Notes: a model not told the origin generated them from the sequence alone. Shown: positions 9,197-18,352, numbered from the stretch's first letter. The stretch is 64,000 nt of DNA from Gemella haemolysans (GCF_012273215.1 NZ_CP050965.1:1837001-1901000), one strand, 5' to 3'. Made by a program: numbers and translations.

Positions 9197-10510
9197 ATGA
9201 GAAATAGAAAAAAGGAAACTGTAAAATCAGTTATTTTAGGTATACTTGTTTTACTAAGTTTAACTTTATCTTATCTTATTATTACTTACCAACCAGATTA
9301 CGAAATTTTTACGAAAAGATCTACTCAGAAAACAGTTGATTCAAATAAAAATGATCTTCTGAACTTCCTTATTCCAGATAGTGTGGTGAAAAACCAAGAA
9401 GGAACAAGGGAAGAAGCTATAATTCAAAATACAATAACAAAAGTAGCTAGCGTAGAAGGAGTCAAAGATAAAAAAGTATTAAAAGAGTTATTGTCTCTTC
9501 TTTCAGATAGTGAGAGTACGGAATCAAGGGTTAGAAACCGTAACATAGAAGATATTACGACTAATAACGTTGAAAAAATATTGATAAATTATCAGGTTAC
9601 TTTGGACTCGGCACTACTTAAACCGTTATTCTTTTCTGAAGACAATTCAAACGTAAGTTTAGAATTTGATACTATAGTTTTATTGAAAGATAGACCTAAT
9701 ATGATTTATCTATATAAAAAAGATGATAAAAACTATCTTCAAATTACTTTAAAACAAAATATATATGAAAAGATAAATAGTAAATTTAATGAGAAAAAGC
9801 AAAATTATGCCAAATATAGTTTAAATAATAAATTTATATACCTAAAAGAAGGTGATGAAGATAATGTTATTGATGAATATAGTGCTGAAGACGTTAGTTT
9901 AAATAAATTGGCGAGAGATATTTTTGAGAAAAAAGATAATCTTAGAATCAGTAATGAAGATGAAGTGACTGATGGTTATGGAATATTAAGATCTATAAAT
10001 AACAGATTAGTATATACAAATCCATCTAATGAAGGTGGACGTGAAGTAGGAGCTACTATTGCTATAAATAATACTATTAGTTTCTTAGAGTTAGGTTATG
10101 TAGGAGATACTAATTATCAACTAACAACAGCTTTAGACGGGATTAGCATTTTCCAAGAAGCGTATAAGGACTCTATAGCCTTTAGTAAAGATGGTTTTGC
10201 TGATATAATATCAGAAGATAACAGTAGTGGAATATATAAACTGACATCACCGAAGAAATTGACTAAGACTTACCTTTCATCGAAAGAAGCGGAGTTATAT
10301 TCTGTAGAAAAAACAGAGTACGTAATAAACTATCTTTATGAGAGGGTTAATCTAAAAGAAATTGGTGATATAGTTTTAGGTTATGATAAAACTTATAATA
10401 AAGACAGAAACAGTTTCAGTTATACTCCTGCATGGTATGTGAAGTATAATGATAGATATATGAGTTTTAAAAAAATAAAAGAAAAGATAGACAAGGGAGA
10501 GAGACTATGA
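9197..10510 (+). CDS. yycH: WalK regulatory protein YycH (WalH)
   Basis: A 437-residue protein with one N-terminal membrane helix (about 13-32) and a large extracellular part, in the normal third place of the wal operon. The ATG at 9197 is preferred: GAGGTGAG lies just upstream, and the ATG at 9176 would overlap walK and lacks a ribosome site. YycH acts at the membrane with YycI on WalK; it represses WalK in Bacillus subtilis and the effect differs in Staphylococcus aureus. Its stop overlaps yycI in an ATGA junction. The assignment rests on gene order, length and topology more than on motifs. Confidence 0.9.
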   Translation: MRNRKKETVKSVILGILVLLSLTLSYLIITYQPDYEIFTKRSTQKTVDSNKNDLLNFLIPDSVVKNQEGTREEAIIQNTITKVASVEGVKDKKVLKELLSLLSDSESTESRVRNRNIEDITTNNVEKILINYQVTLDSALLKPLFFSEDNSNVSLEFDTIVLLKDRPNMIYLYKKDDKNYLQITLKQNIYEKINSKFNEKKQNYAKYSLNNKFIYLKEGDEDNVIDEYSAEDVSLNKLARDIFEKKDNLRISNEDEVTDGYGILRSINNRLVYTNPSNEGGREVGATIAINNTISFLELGYVGDTNYQLTTALDGISIFQEAYKDSIAFSKDGFADIISEDNSSGIYKLTSPKKLTKTYLSSKEAELYSVEKTEYVINYLYERVNLKEIGDIVLGYDKTYNKDRNSFSYTPAWYVKYNDRYMSFKKIKEKIDKGERL

Positions 10511-11307
10511 ATTGGGGCAAGATGAAAACATTATTTATTTATCTATTTGTCGCTTTAAATGCAGTCTTATTAACTTTTTATGTCTATACAGTTCAAAAGA
10601 ATAAAACTGAAATAGTTCAAGAAAAAGAAATAATAGAACGATCTATGAAAAATGACAATATAACTGTAGAAGAAAACGCCACAAAACGTGATAATTTAGG
10701 TTATGTTAATGTAACTATTTCAGATTTGAAAGATTATAAAAAAGAAGAAAATGGATTGAGGATTGAAGTTGAAAATGTAGACAAAACATCAACTCTAAAG
10801 GTTAGTTCAGAAAATGCTATAAGTAATGTTAATAAAGGTAGTTATAGAGCGGAATTAGACTCATTTTTACTTGAAAAATTGAAGTTGAGTGCAAATTATG
10901 TATTCTCTAGTTATAATTCTAATAAAAATGAGGTTATTTATGAACAACAGATTGATAGTTTCAGAGTATTTTCAAATAAAAATGCTAGAATAGTTTTTGA
11001 AGTTGAAAGTAATGGAGATATCAAGCGGTTTACTCTAACAGGAGTTTCTAACATAAGAAAAGATAAAAACGAAACCTTAGTTACATCTAATCAAGCTATA
11101 AACAGGCTGTATCATGAAGACTTGATTCCAAAAAATTGTAGAGTTCGTACAACTTTAGGATATTATACTTATATTTCACAAACAGAAAATCAAGTATTAA
11201 TACCGACTTGGAATGTTGAGATAAGTGATAAGGATGGACAGGTGATCAACTATTATGTAGATGCTATAAACCTAAACATCTTAAATAGAAAAGGTCGCAG
11301 TTCATAA
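10507..11307 (+). CDS. yycI: WalK regulatory protein YycI (WalI)
   Basis: A 266-residue protein starting MNWGKMKTLFIYLFVALNAV, the typical YycI beginning with one membrane helix (about 7-27) followed by an extracellular YycFG-regulatory domain. It overlaps yycH by four bases and ends in a strong terminator. Together with YycH it forms a membrane complex that tunes WalK. walJ (yycJ), which often follows yycI, is not here but about 18 kb away. Confidence 0.92.
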   Translation: MNWGKMKTLFIYLFVALNAVLLTFYVYTVQKNKTEIVQEKEIIERSMKNDNITVEENATKRDNLGYVNVTISDLKDYKKEENGLRIEVENVDKTSTLKVSSENAISNVNKGSYRAELDSFLLEKLKLSANYVFSSYNSNKNEVIYEQQIDSFRVFSNKNARIVFEVESNGDIKRFTLTGVSNIRKDKNETLVTSNQAINRLYHEDLIPKNCRVRTTLGYYTYISQTENQVLIPTWNVEISDKDGQVINYYVDAINLNILNRKGRSS

Positions 11308-11316
11308 ACAAATATA

Positions 11317-11354
11317 AAAAGCTATCTATCGCAATAAAGCGATGGATAGCTTTT
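11317..11354. terminator. Bidirectional terminator between yycI and dps
   Basis: A 16-bp stem (AAAAGCTATCTATCGC with its partner, one G-U pair) with A and T runs on both sides serves the two convergent genes. Confidence 0.92.
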
Positions 11355-11364
11355 ACTATATGTA

Positions 11365-11799
11365 TTAGTCTGCTAGGTAAGAACGTAACATCCATACATT
11401 TTTTTCTAATTGAGTTTTTAGTCCTAATGCTAGGTCAGAAGTACCTTGATCTCCTTCATCTTCAGCTACACCCATAAGGTGAGTTAGATCGTTGATTAGT
11501 AATTCGAAATCGTGGAATACAGCTGCAACCATTTCTTTAGTTGTTTCTTTTTCAGTTGCTTCTTTGATTGTTGCGATTTCTAAAGCGCCTTTAAGTGTAG
11601 AAACTGGGCGTCCTCCGATAGCTAATAATCTTTCAGCAACTTCATCTAAAGATTCAGTTGTGTAGTTGTAATAATTTTCAAATACTTCGTGTAGTGTGTA
11701 AAAGCTGCGTCCAGTTACATACCAGTGGAAGCTGTGTAATTTTGTGTATAATACTGTTAAATTTGCTACAAGTTTGTTTAATTCTGTTGTACGTGTCAT
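11365..11799 (-). CDS. dps: Dps-like DNA-binding ferritin
   Basis: A 144-residue four-helix ferritin-like protein. The intersubunit ferroxidase residues are visible in LHSFHWYVTGRSFYTLHEVFE and in the DEVAERLLAIGG segment (His, His, Asp, Glu). Dps forms a 12-mer that oxidises Fe(II) with peroxide and stores the iron, limiting Fenton damage. GGAGAG before the ATG supports the start. A Fur/PerR-like 7-1-7 box lies about 90 bp upstream (11889-11903), which fits the common iron or peroxide control of dps. It is a single gene. Confidence 0.94.
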   Translation of the reverse strand: MTRTTELNKLVANLTVLYTKLHSFHWYVTGRSFYTLHEVFENYYNYTTESLDEVAERLLAIGGRPVSTLKGALEIATIKEATEKETTKEMVAAVFHDFELLINDLTHLMGVAEDEGDQGTSDLALGLKTQLEKNVWMLRSYLAD

Positions 11800-11888
11800 T
11801 TTAAATTCTCTCCTTTATTTTGTAATTTATGCTTAAATTATAGCACCATGAATACGTGATGTAAAGTTTATAGTCTTATAATAGTTAT

Positions 11889-11903
11889 TGAGAATTATTA
11901 TCT
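11889..11903. promoter_or_regulatory. Fur/PerR-like box upstream of dps
   Basis: TGAGAATTATTATCT matches the 7-1-7 consensus TGATAAT-n-ATTATCA at 12 of 14 positions. It lies about 90 bp upstream of dps. Confidence 0.6.
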
Positions 11904-11951
11904 AAAATAAAGGTTGATTTATCAATGTTTTCCAAGGTGAAAAAATATAAA

Positions 11952-11966
11952 CGATAATCATTATCG
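11952..11966. promoter_or_regulatory. Second Fur-family-like palindrome between dps and yidD
   Basis: CGATAATCATTATCG is a perfect 15-bp palindrome matching the 7-1-7 Fur-family box at 12 of 14 positions. It is about 80 bp before yidD and 150 bp before dps. Confidence 0.55.
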
Positions 11967-12048
11967 GTATATGTTTTTAATCTCATAGAGCAATAAGTTG
12001 AAATTGGGGAGGTGAATTGTTAAAATTAAATAGAAAGGAGTGCTTTTA

Positions 12049-12300
12049 ATGGCGAAGTTATGTATATTTTTAATAAAATTGTATAGAAGGTATATATCTC
12101 GTTATACAAGACCGACATGTAGATTTTCACCGACTTGTTCGAGTTATGCAATGGAAAGTTATAAGAGATTTGGCTTTTTTCTTGGAACATACCTAACTAT
12201 AAAGAGACTTTTGAAATGTCACCCTTTCTATAAGGGGGAGTATTTTGATAATGTTCCTTTATTTAAAAGAGAAATATTTAAATTTAATAGAAAAAAATAA
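12049..12300 (+). CDS. yidD: Membrane protein insertion efficiency factor YidD
   Basis: An 83-residue protein with the hallmark YRRYISRYTRPTCRFSPTCSSYA and KRLLKCHPFYKGEYFDNVP segments of YidD. It is a small membrane-associated protein that helps YidC/Sec insert inner membrane proteins. The ATG at 12049 is chosen with AAAGGAG eight bases upstream; a GTG at 12040 lies within that ribosome site. The gene is alone here, not in the usual rpmH-rnpA-yidC neighbourhood. Confidence 0.92.
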   Translation: MAKLCIFLIKLYRRYISRYTRPTCRFSPTCSSYAMESYKRFGFFLGTYLTIKRLLKCHPFYKGEYFDNVPLFKREIFKFNRKK

Positions 12301-12336
12301 AATAAAGAGGTAGCTGAAACGAGCTGCCTCTTTATT
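12301..12336 (+). terminator. Terminator of yidD
   Basis: A 15-bp stem AATAAAGAGGTAGCT / AGCTGCCTCTTTATT with one G-U pair. The T tract lies inside the 3' arm. Confidence 0.8.
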
Positions 12337-12456
12337 GGGCGAAATTGTTAATTTTGGATAAAAATTTGGAATATTGATTGATCTGTTGAAAAATAAATAA
12401 GGGGTTGTTTCAACAATATAACAATTAAAATATTATTTAATTAAAGTATTCGTAGA

Positions 12457-12531
12457 TAAATCCTCATAATTATCCACAAATATTAATTTATATTGCAAAA
12501 GTGAGGTAAATCCTTATAATTATCCACAGAT
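12457..12531 (+). repeat. 50-bp-spaced direct repeats, each with a DnaA box
   Basis: Two 25-bp copies beginning TAAATCCT (12457 and 12507) differ at two bases. Each ends in TTATCCACA (12470-12478 and 12520-12528), a perfect DnaA box. They sit between the convergent yidD and rhodanese genes. Confidence 0.7.
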
Positions 12532-12544
12532 GCAATAGATAATG

Positions 12545-13060
12545 TTATTTATCAATGCTATTTCCAGCATCTAACCATGCGGCAATTCCGCCCGGGAATC
12601 TATAGACATTTTTATATCCTGCTTCTTTTGCTAATACTGCTCCGACGTGGCTTCTTTCACAAGCAACAAAACCACAATAGATAACAATTTTTTTATCTTT
12701 ATCAGTACCTAAAGTTTTTAAGAATGCTTCTTTTTCTTCTGGTTTTAAATCTTTCATTTCCTTAGGTAAACCGGCATTTACAGCACCTTTGATTTTTGTT
12801 TTTTCAAAACGATCCGAAGGAATAGTGTTGATTAAAATCATATCTTCTTTGTTATCGATAGATTTTTTTAATTCATCAGCACTTATTAAGTTATAATCCC
12901 CAGTTTTTGTAGCTTTAACAAGTTTGATAGATGCTTTTTCCACTTCGTTTTCTTTTCCGTCTTTTGCAGAACGGTTAAGACCATCGCCACTACTGCAACC
13001 TACTAAAGATACAGAAAGTAATATGCTCGATAAAGCTAAAGTTATTTTATTTCTTTTCAT
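12545..13060 (-). CDS. Rhodanese-domain lipoprotein
   Basis: A 171-residue protein with a lipoprotein signal peptide (lipobox SLVGC, Cys22) and one rhodanese domain. The active loop reads YCGFVACERSH, with the catalytic Cys in YCG and a second Cys three residues before the RS pair. The end FPGGIAAWLDAGN is typical of the family. Rhodaneses carry sulfur as a persulfide; an exported version may act on thiosulfate, polysulfide or disulfides outside the membrane. GGAGG precedes the ATG. It is a single gene and the substrate is unknown. Confidence 0.88.
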   Translation of the reverse strand: MKRNKITLALSSILLSVSLVGCSSGDGLNRSAKDGKENEVEKASIKLVKATKTGDYNLISADELKKSIDNKEDMILINTIPSDRFEKTKIKGAVNAGLPKEMKDLKPEEKEAFLKTLGTDKDKKIVIYCGFVACERSHVGAVLAKEAGYKNVYRFPGGIAAWLDAGNSIDK

Positions 13061-13292
13061 AAATTTAATCCTCCTTTAATTTTCACTTTTATTATAACAT
13101 AAAAAACGTTTGGTATAAACAAATTATATAATAAAATTTAATTATATTAAGATAAATGGTAACTGTTACTTCAATGTTATTTATATGTAAACTAAAAAAT
13201 ATACAATGGAATATATAAAAATTAATAAAAAATTAATATGTTTATTAATTTGATTTATAGAAGATGTAGATGGTTTTATTTATATTTTTTGT
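13061..13292. other. AT-rich intergenic region
   Basis: Upstream region of the rhodanese gene (minus strand). No coding frame, repeat or clear operator was found. Confidence 0.5.
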
Positions 13293-13335
13293 GTAAAAAA
13301 TAACTCTATTACTAGCTAGTAGAAATAGAGTTATA
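13293..13335 (-). terminator. Terminator of the ferrochelatase gene
   Basis: On the minus strand ATAACTCTATT pairs with AATAGAGTTAT around a loop containing ACTAGCTAGT, followed by a T run. Confidence 0.85.
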
Positions 13336-13369
13336 TCTTTTTACAGTATTTATTTATAAAATATTATTT

Positions 13370-14524
13370 TTAGCTGAATATACTTTTAACGAAATTAAGA
13401 ATTTTAGCTTTACGGCTTGCTTCTTTATTGGCTAGCATTTTTTTAACGAAATCAGGCATTTCAGGTTTTTCGTCGTCTTTCTTGTTAGCCAGCATTTTTT
13501 TAACGAAGTCAGGCATTTCGGGTTTTTCACCATCTTTTTTATTAGCTAGCATCTTTTTAACGAAATCAGGCATCTCGGCTTTTTCTTTATCCATTTCGTT
13601 AAATGTTGTTTGTTCTGGATTATGATAGATAAAAGGATTATCTTTATTACCATTAACTGCAGAAACTAGAGCTTCTATTAAACGAGCGTCATAGTTTGGC
13701 ATTGGTGGTCTATGATATGCTACTCCAAATTCTTCGCAAAGTTCACGACATTCAACATCATTGTCAAAAAGAACTTCAATATGTTCACTTATAAAACTAA
13801 GAGGTACAAATATATAGTGTTTTGGGTGTTCTTTTTGGTCTCTTAAATATTCTAGTACATCAGGTTTAATCCATGGCATACCAATATCGCTTTCACTTTG
13901 CCATGTGTTTGTATAGTTATCTTTATCAAGACCTATTTTCTCTGCAATTAGTTTGGTCATATCGAAGATTTGATCAACATAAGGATCGTTATATTTCAAA
14001 GCAATTTCAGGTACACTGTGTGCAGAAAAGATAACTTTAAAGCTATAATTTTTAACTTCTGTATCGATAATTTTTTTGATTTCATCAGCCCAAAATTCAA
14101 TTAATTCTTCTTCTTTATACCACGATTTTATTATATTAAATTTGATTTTATCACTCTTAATAAATCTTTCATATCCCATAATAGAATAGAATGAATAATG
14201 AGGTTCTAAAATTAAACAAATACATTCTTCAATGTTGTCTTCTTCCATTTTTGAAATTACATTAGGGATATATGGAGAAGAGAATTTATTTGCGAAGTAT
14301 ACTTGATATTCATCTTGTACAGCGTCTTTTAACAAATTAACTTCTTTAAGTGTTATTTCTTGAAGGGGAGAACCTTCGATGCGAAGATAGTTTTTTAATA
14401 ATAAGTTGATTTCATCATCGTTAGGACGAACTCCTCTTCTAATATTCGTGAAAAATTTAGCTACGCCTTCAAATGTATAATCCTCAGGTGTTCCATATGT
14501 CATAACCAAAATAGCTTTTTTCAT
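13370..14524 (-). CDS. hemH: Ferrochelatase (coproporphyrin type) with a repetitive C-terminal tail
   Basis: A 384-residue protein. Residues 1-310 match Gram-positive ferrochelatase/CpfC: YGTP (10-13), NIRRGVRPN, metal-site His169 in FSAHS, and Glu247 in [11 protein letters not shown]. It inserts Fe(II) into coproporphyrin III or protoporphyrin. The usual family length is about 310. Residues 317-373 are three nearly identical 19-residue units starting [15 protein letters not shown], followed by a partial fourth ([11 protein letters not shown]). The tail is predicted amphipathic and basic and might bind membrane or a partner (inference). No other heme-synthesis gene is in the window. A weak Fur-like half site lies about 85 bp upstream. 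Confidence 0.92.
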   Translation of the reverse strand: MKKAILVMTYGTPEDYTFEGVAKFFTNIRRGVRPNDDEINLLLKNYLRIEGSPLQEITLKEVNLLKDAVQDEYQVYFANKFSSPYIPNVISKMEEDNIEECICLILEPHYSFYSIMGYERFIKSDKIKFNIIKSWYKEEELIEFWADEIKKIIDTEVKNYSFKVIFSAHSVPEIALKYNDPYVDQIFDMTKLIAEKIGLDKDNYTNTWQSESDIGMPWIKPDVLEYLRDQKEHPKHYIFVPLSFISEHIEVLFDNDVECRELCEEFGVAYHRPPMPNYDARLIEALVSAVNGNKDNPFIYHNPEQTTFNEMDKEKAEMPDFVKKMLANKKDGEKPEMPDFVKKMLANKKDDEKPEMPDFVKKMLANKEASRKAKILNFVKSIFS

Positions 14525-14848
14525 TATTTAACCTCTCATAATTGTATAGTTATATACGATTATACCACTTTTTGTACTAAAACACACGTATTTTTATATT
14601 GTTACAGAAATTATTATCAATTACAATATCATATCGATTAAACTTAAATTGTTTAGACTGTTATAAATATGAAGAAATTATGACGAGATTGATGATAAAA
14701 GGAAGCAATGTATAAAGTACAAGAAAAGATTAAAATACTATTGCAAAAAACTCGGAAAAGTTATAATATATAAGATAACTAAAAAGTACACTAATAAGGG
14801 AGTTTTAAAATCTCCGATTGGTAGTTGTAAAAAGGAGGAAGTGTTTAA

Positions 14849-15205
14849 GTGAGAAAGAAAATATTAGGAGCAATAACATTTATGGCTGCTGTAGGTGGAG
14901 TTATTTATATGAAAAATAATCCTAAGTATAAAGAAATAGTTAGAGTCGTAAAAACTGCAGATGCACGTGGTTTTTATGAGAAAATAATTTTAGAAAAAGA
15001 TAAATTGGCATTTACGGCGAAGTCGAAAATAAAAGATTATAAGATTGATTATGAGAGTATAAGAAGTGTTGGAGAAAAAATTTATGCTAGATTAATAGTT
15101 AATAATGATGAAAAATTAAATATTGATACGGTACTCGATGAAAAAGATGTGAATGTAGAAGAAGTAGCACATTCGGAAAAATTAGATGAACTATTGAGTG
15201 AATAA
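14849..15205 (+). CDS. Small membrane-anchored protein of unknown function
   Basis: A 118-residue protein starting at GTG (14849) behind AAAGGAGG (14831-14838). It has one N-terminal hydrophobic segment (about residues 4-21, with MAAVGGVIYM) and a charged Lys/Glu/Asp-rich remainder that is probably cytoplasmic or surface exposed. I do not recognise a family. The frame is supported by the ribosome site and by a bidirectional terminator after it. Confidence 0.7.
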   Translation: MRKKILGAITFMAAVGGVIYMKNNPKYKEIVRVVKTADARGFYEKIILEKDKLAFTAKSKIKDYKIDYESIRSVGEKIYARLIVNNDEKLNIDTVLDEKDVNVEEVAHSEKLDELLSE

Positions 15206-15261
15206 GATAATTGTAGGGTGTAAAAATAATTTTTGGAATAAAATATTCCCTAGGAAATAAT

Positions 15262-15312
15262 AAAAAAGGAATCCTCCATTACAGTAAGGTGAATGTAATG
15301 GAGGAATTTTTC
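15262..15312. terminator. Bidirectional terminator between the small membrane gene and ribU
   Basis: TCCTCCATTACA (15272-15283) pairs with TGTAATGGAGGA (15294-15305), flanked by A and T runs. Confidence 0.92.
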
Positions 15313-15341
15313 ATGGTTAAATTAATTGTTTAGTTTTATTT

Positions 15342-15902
15342 TTATGCAAAACGACTGCGAATACTTGTTGGTATTGATTTATAAACACTCTTAGTAACGA
15401 AGAATAAGAATGTTATTAAAGCACCTTTAAGTAGGTTGAACGGAATAATACCAGCAGTTACAATAGTTTTCACGTTAGTTACGATATCAGCTAAATTCAT
15501 GATGTATCCATATGCTGGAAGTAACACGAAGTAGTTAAGTAATGACATGAATAATGTAATAGCTAAAGTACCTAAGATACCACCGATGATTGTTTTTGCA
15601 GTACCTTTTTTGTAGAAGAATACGATAATGCTAATGAAAGTAAATTCTACAACGATATTAGCAATTGATCCGATTGGCTCATGTGATAATAATGCGAAGT
15701 GTAGGAAGTTTTTTAAGAATGACACTAAAAGTGCATCTTTATAACCTAATAATAACAACGCCATGAACAGCGGGATAAATGTGAAATCAAATTTTAGAAA
15801 TGGTGGCAAGAATGGCACAGCAAAACTAAAAAAAGATAGAAGTAGAGCAATAACTGCAAGCATTCCACTTAAAACAAGTGAATGAACATTTTTTTTATAC
15901 AT
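15342..15902 (-). CDS. ribU: Riboflavin ECF-transporter substrate-binding subunit RibU
   Basis: A 186-residue hydrophobic protein with about six membrane segments. It carries the RibU-like segments FLPPFLKFDFTFIPLF near the N-terminus and SHEPIGSIANIVVEFTF in the middle. RibU binds riboflavin and works with the shared EcfA/EcfA'/EcfT module, which is not in this window. An FMN riboswitch upstream on the same strand makes the substrate nearly certain. The gene is monocistronic. Confidence 0.93.
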   Translation of the reverse strand: MYKKNVHSLVLSGMLAVIALLLSFFSFAVPFLPPFLKFDFTFIPLFMALLLLGYKDALLVSFLKNFLHFALLSHEPIGSIANIVVEFTFISIIVFFYKKGTAKTIIGGILGTLAITLFMSLLNYFVLLPAYGYIMNLADIVTNVKTIVTAGIIPFNLLKGALITFLFFVTKSVYKSIPTSIRSRFA

Positions 15903-15987
15903 ATTAAATCCTCTTTCCTATCTTCATAGGCAAAAAATAACCGCAATACAATTTTTAATACGGTGAATTTCAAATCTATATCAGATA

Positions 15988-16018
15988 TAAAAAACACCAC
16001 TTTAAAAATTTTAAAGCG
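15988..16018 (-). terminator. FMN riboswitch expression-platform terminator
   Basis: On the minus strand CCGCTTTAAAA and TTTTAAAGTGG form an 11-bp stem followed by a T run, between the riboswitch and ribU. It explains how bound FMN would stop ribU transcription. Confidence 0.75.
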
Positions 16019-16114
16019 GGACTGAAAGGTATGAAAAATAAGCATTGCACAATACATTGTATGACAAATATACATACGTAGTAAGGTTATATGTGCAAGT
16101 TTATTAATTCTATA

Positions 16115-16218
16115 TCTTCTATCATCCAGACTGTACTGTCGGTTTTGGAATTTCACCAAATCAGCTTGCGCTCGCGGACTTTAACCGCCGGTCGGGAATT
16201 TCACCCTGCCCCGAAGAT
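16115..16218 (-). promoter_or_regulatory. FMN riboswitch (RFN element)
   Basis: The minus strand contains the RFN blocks in order: ATCTTCGGGGCAGGGTG, AATTCCCGACCGGCGG, AGTCCGCGAGCG, GGTGAAATTCC and GACAGTACAGTCTGGATG. It lies about 210 bp before ribU with the terminator at 15988-16018 between them. Confidence 0.97.
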
Positions 16219-16296
16219 AATTTAATTATTTATTATAGGTTTATTATAAACCTAAGACTAAAGTTTGTAAAGAGAAAAGGCTTAACTTTTTTGAAT

Positions 16297-16335
16297 AGAT
16301 AAAAGTAGCCCAGAAATAAATCTTCCGAGCTACTT
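16297..16335 (-). terminator. Terminator of glmS
   Basis: On the minus strand AAGTAGC...GCTACTT closes a long imperfect stem followed by T-rich sequence. Confidence 0.8.
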
Positions 16336-16345
16336 AAATTATTTA

Positions 16346-18148
16346 TTATTCTACTGTTACTGATTTGGCAAGGTTACGTGGTTTATCCACATCTAAACCT
16401 TTAGTATAAGCTGCATAGTATGCGAATAATTGTGTAACAACGATACTTGCGATTGGAGCAAGATCTTCGTTTACGTTAGGAATCGCATAGTCACCTTCAC
16501 GTGCTAATTTTTCTAATGTAATGATTAGAGTATTAGCTCCACGGCTAGCTACTTCACTTACGTTACTACGTGTATTTAAGTCAAGTTTTGCACTTGTGAT
16601 AAGAGCTACAACTGGTGTTCTTTCTTCGATAAGAGCGATTGTACCGTGTTTTAATTCTCCTCCGGCAAAACCTTCTGTTTGAATGTAAGAAACTTCTTTA
16701 AGTTTTAAAGCTGCTTCACATGCACTATAGTAGTCGATTCCACGTCCAATATAGAATGCATTACGTTCAGTGAATAAGTTTTTAGCTAAGTCTTTGATAG
16801 TTTTTGTATCATCTAAGATTGATTCGATTGCTGAAGTAATTACTGATAATTCTTGCTCGATATCAAATTTAGGTTGTTTTGAAAGTTGTTTTGCTACTTC
16901 GTAAGCTAGTATGCTTAATGTTGCGATTTGAGCAGTGTATGCTTTAGTAGATGCAACCGCAATTTCAACACCTGCGTGAAGTAATAATGTGTAGTCACAT
17001 TCACGAGATAGAGTTGACGCATCAACGTTAGTAAGTACTAAGAATTTATAATCTTCATTTATGCTGCGTAATTTTGTTAATACTGCACGAAGGTCAGCTG
17101 TTTCTCCTGATTGAGAAAGGAAGATGAACATTGGTTTTTTAGATAATAATGGTACGTTATAAGCAAATTCTGATGCTAGGTGTACCTCTGTTGGGATACC
17201 AGCCCATTTTTCGAAGTAGTTTCTTCCTACTAAACCAGCGTTATAACTTGTACCACATCCGATGATGTATAGTCTATCCGCATCTTTTACGTTGTTAATA
17301 ATTTCGCTGTCAATATTTACATCATGTCCATCAAAGTAGTGAGAGATGATATTACGCATAGCTCCTACTTGCTCATGAATCTCTTTAATCATGTAATGCT
17401 CGTGGATACCTTTATCAATTTCTCCAGCGTTTAAGTTAGTTGAGAAACTTTCACGTTCTACAACGTTACCTTCTTTATCTTCGATAGTTACGCTATCTTT
17501 TTTCACGATAACAATTTCACCATCGTTGATTTCTAAGAAGTTGTTAGTGTACTTAATCATTGCTAAAGCATCACTACCAACATAGTTTTTATTTTCTTCT
17601 CCTAGTCCAATAAGAAGTGGACTTTTGTTTTTTGCTACATATAAAGTGTCTTTATCTTCTGTGTCGATTAAACAAAGTGCATAAGATCCTTGTAATTTAG
17701 ATACAGCTTTTTTGAAAGCTTCTTTAGTTTCAAGACCACGATCGCTGTATATTTGAACTAATTGAACGATAACTTCAGTATCAGTTTCAGAAACAAGTTC
17801 TACATCTTTGAAAAATCTATCTTTAAGTTCTTGGAAGTTTTCGATAACTCCGTTGTGAACTAAGATGAAACGTTTGTTAAAGCTTTGGTGAGGGTGAGAG
17901 TTAGTTACGTTTACTCCACCGTGAGTAGCCCAACGTGTATGACCAATACCTAATTCTAGGTGAAGATCTCCAGGGATTAGGGCTTCTAAGTTTTTAATAC
18001 GACCAACAGCCTTTGTTACATTAGCCTTACCATCCACAACTCCTGCAATACCTGCTGAGTCGTATCCACGGTACTCAAGACTACTAAGTCCATCGATTAA
18101 AAATTTAACTCCATTTGCTTCTCCAACAAATCCTACAATTCCACACAT
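16346..18148 (-). CDS. glmS: Glutamine--fructose-6-phosphate aminotransferase GlmS
   Basis: A 600-residue enzyme starting MCGIVGFVG with the N-terminal nucleophile Cys2 of the class II glutaminase domain (1 to about 240). Two SIS sugar-isomerase domains follow, and the C-terminus ends in KPRNLAKSVTVE, as in the family. It makes glucosamine-6-phosphate, the first step to UDP-GlcNAc for peptidoglycan. Start MC with the ribosome site GCGAGGAA is clear. The leader of more than 700 nt holds a glmS ribozyme and extra repeated hairpins, so expression is under metabolite feedback. Confidence 0.98.
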   Translation of the reverse strand: MCGIVGFVGEANGVKFLIDGLSSLEYRGYDSAGIAGVVDGKANVTKAVGRIKNLEALIPGDLHLELGIGHTRWATHGGVNVTNSHPHQSFNKRFILVHNGVIENFQELKDRFFKDVELVSETDTEVIVQLVQIYSDRGLETKEAFKKAVSKLQGSYALCLIDTEDKDTLYVAKNKSPLLIGLGEENKNYVGSDALAMIKYTNNFLEINDGEIVIVKKDSVTIEDKEGNVVERESFSTNLNAGEIDKGIHEHYMIKEIHEQVGAMRNIISHYFDGHDVNIDSEIINNVKDADRLYIIGCGTSYNAGLVGRNYFEKWAGIPTEVHLASEFAYNVPLLSKKPMFIFLSQSGETADLRAVLTKLRSINEDYKFLVLTNVDASTLSRECDYTLLLHAGVEIAVASTKAYTAQIATLSILAYEVAKQLSKQPKFDIEQELSVITSAIESILDDTKTIKDLAKNLFTERNAFYIGRGIDYYSACEAALKLKEVSYIQTEGFAGGELKHGTIALIEERTPVVALITSAKLDLNTRSNVSEVASRGANTLIITLEKLAREGDYAIPNVNEDLAPIASIVVTQLFAYYAAYTKGLDVDKPRNLAKSVTVE

Positions 18149-18352
18149 ATTAAAAATTCCTCGCTTTTTTCTTTATTTAATTAATCTCTCATAGAAAGTA
18201 CTATGAAATTTATATTCACTCAAAAATATTATACTCCTCTTAGTTTATGTTAATCTAAAAGAAAGTAATATGGGTCTAATAGAGAGAGGATAATGATTTT
18301 AAGGGTTCTTATATCTAATACTGCGTTTCTCAGCTGTTGCATACGCTATATC

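Noticed and set aside
12457-12531. Chromosomal origin of replication
   Set aside because: Only two DnaA boxes, no dnaA/dnaN/rpmH neighbours and no extended AT-rich unwinding element.
13428-13625. Plus-strand open frame opposite the ferrochelatase tail
   Set aside because: A shadow of the 57-bp coding repeats, without a ribosome site.
15869-16159. 96-codon minus-strand frame across the ribU leader
   Set aside because: It overlaps the FMN riboswitch and its terminator and has no ribosome site.
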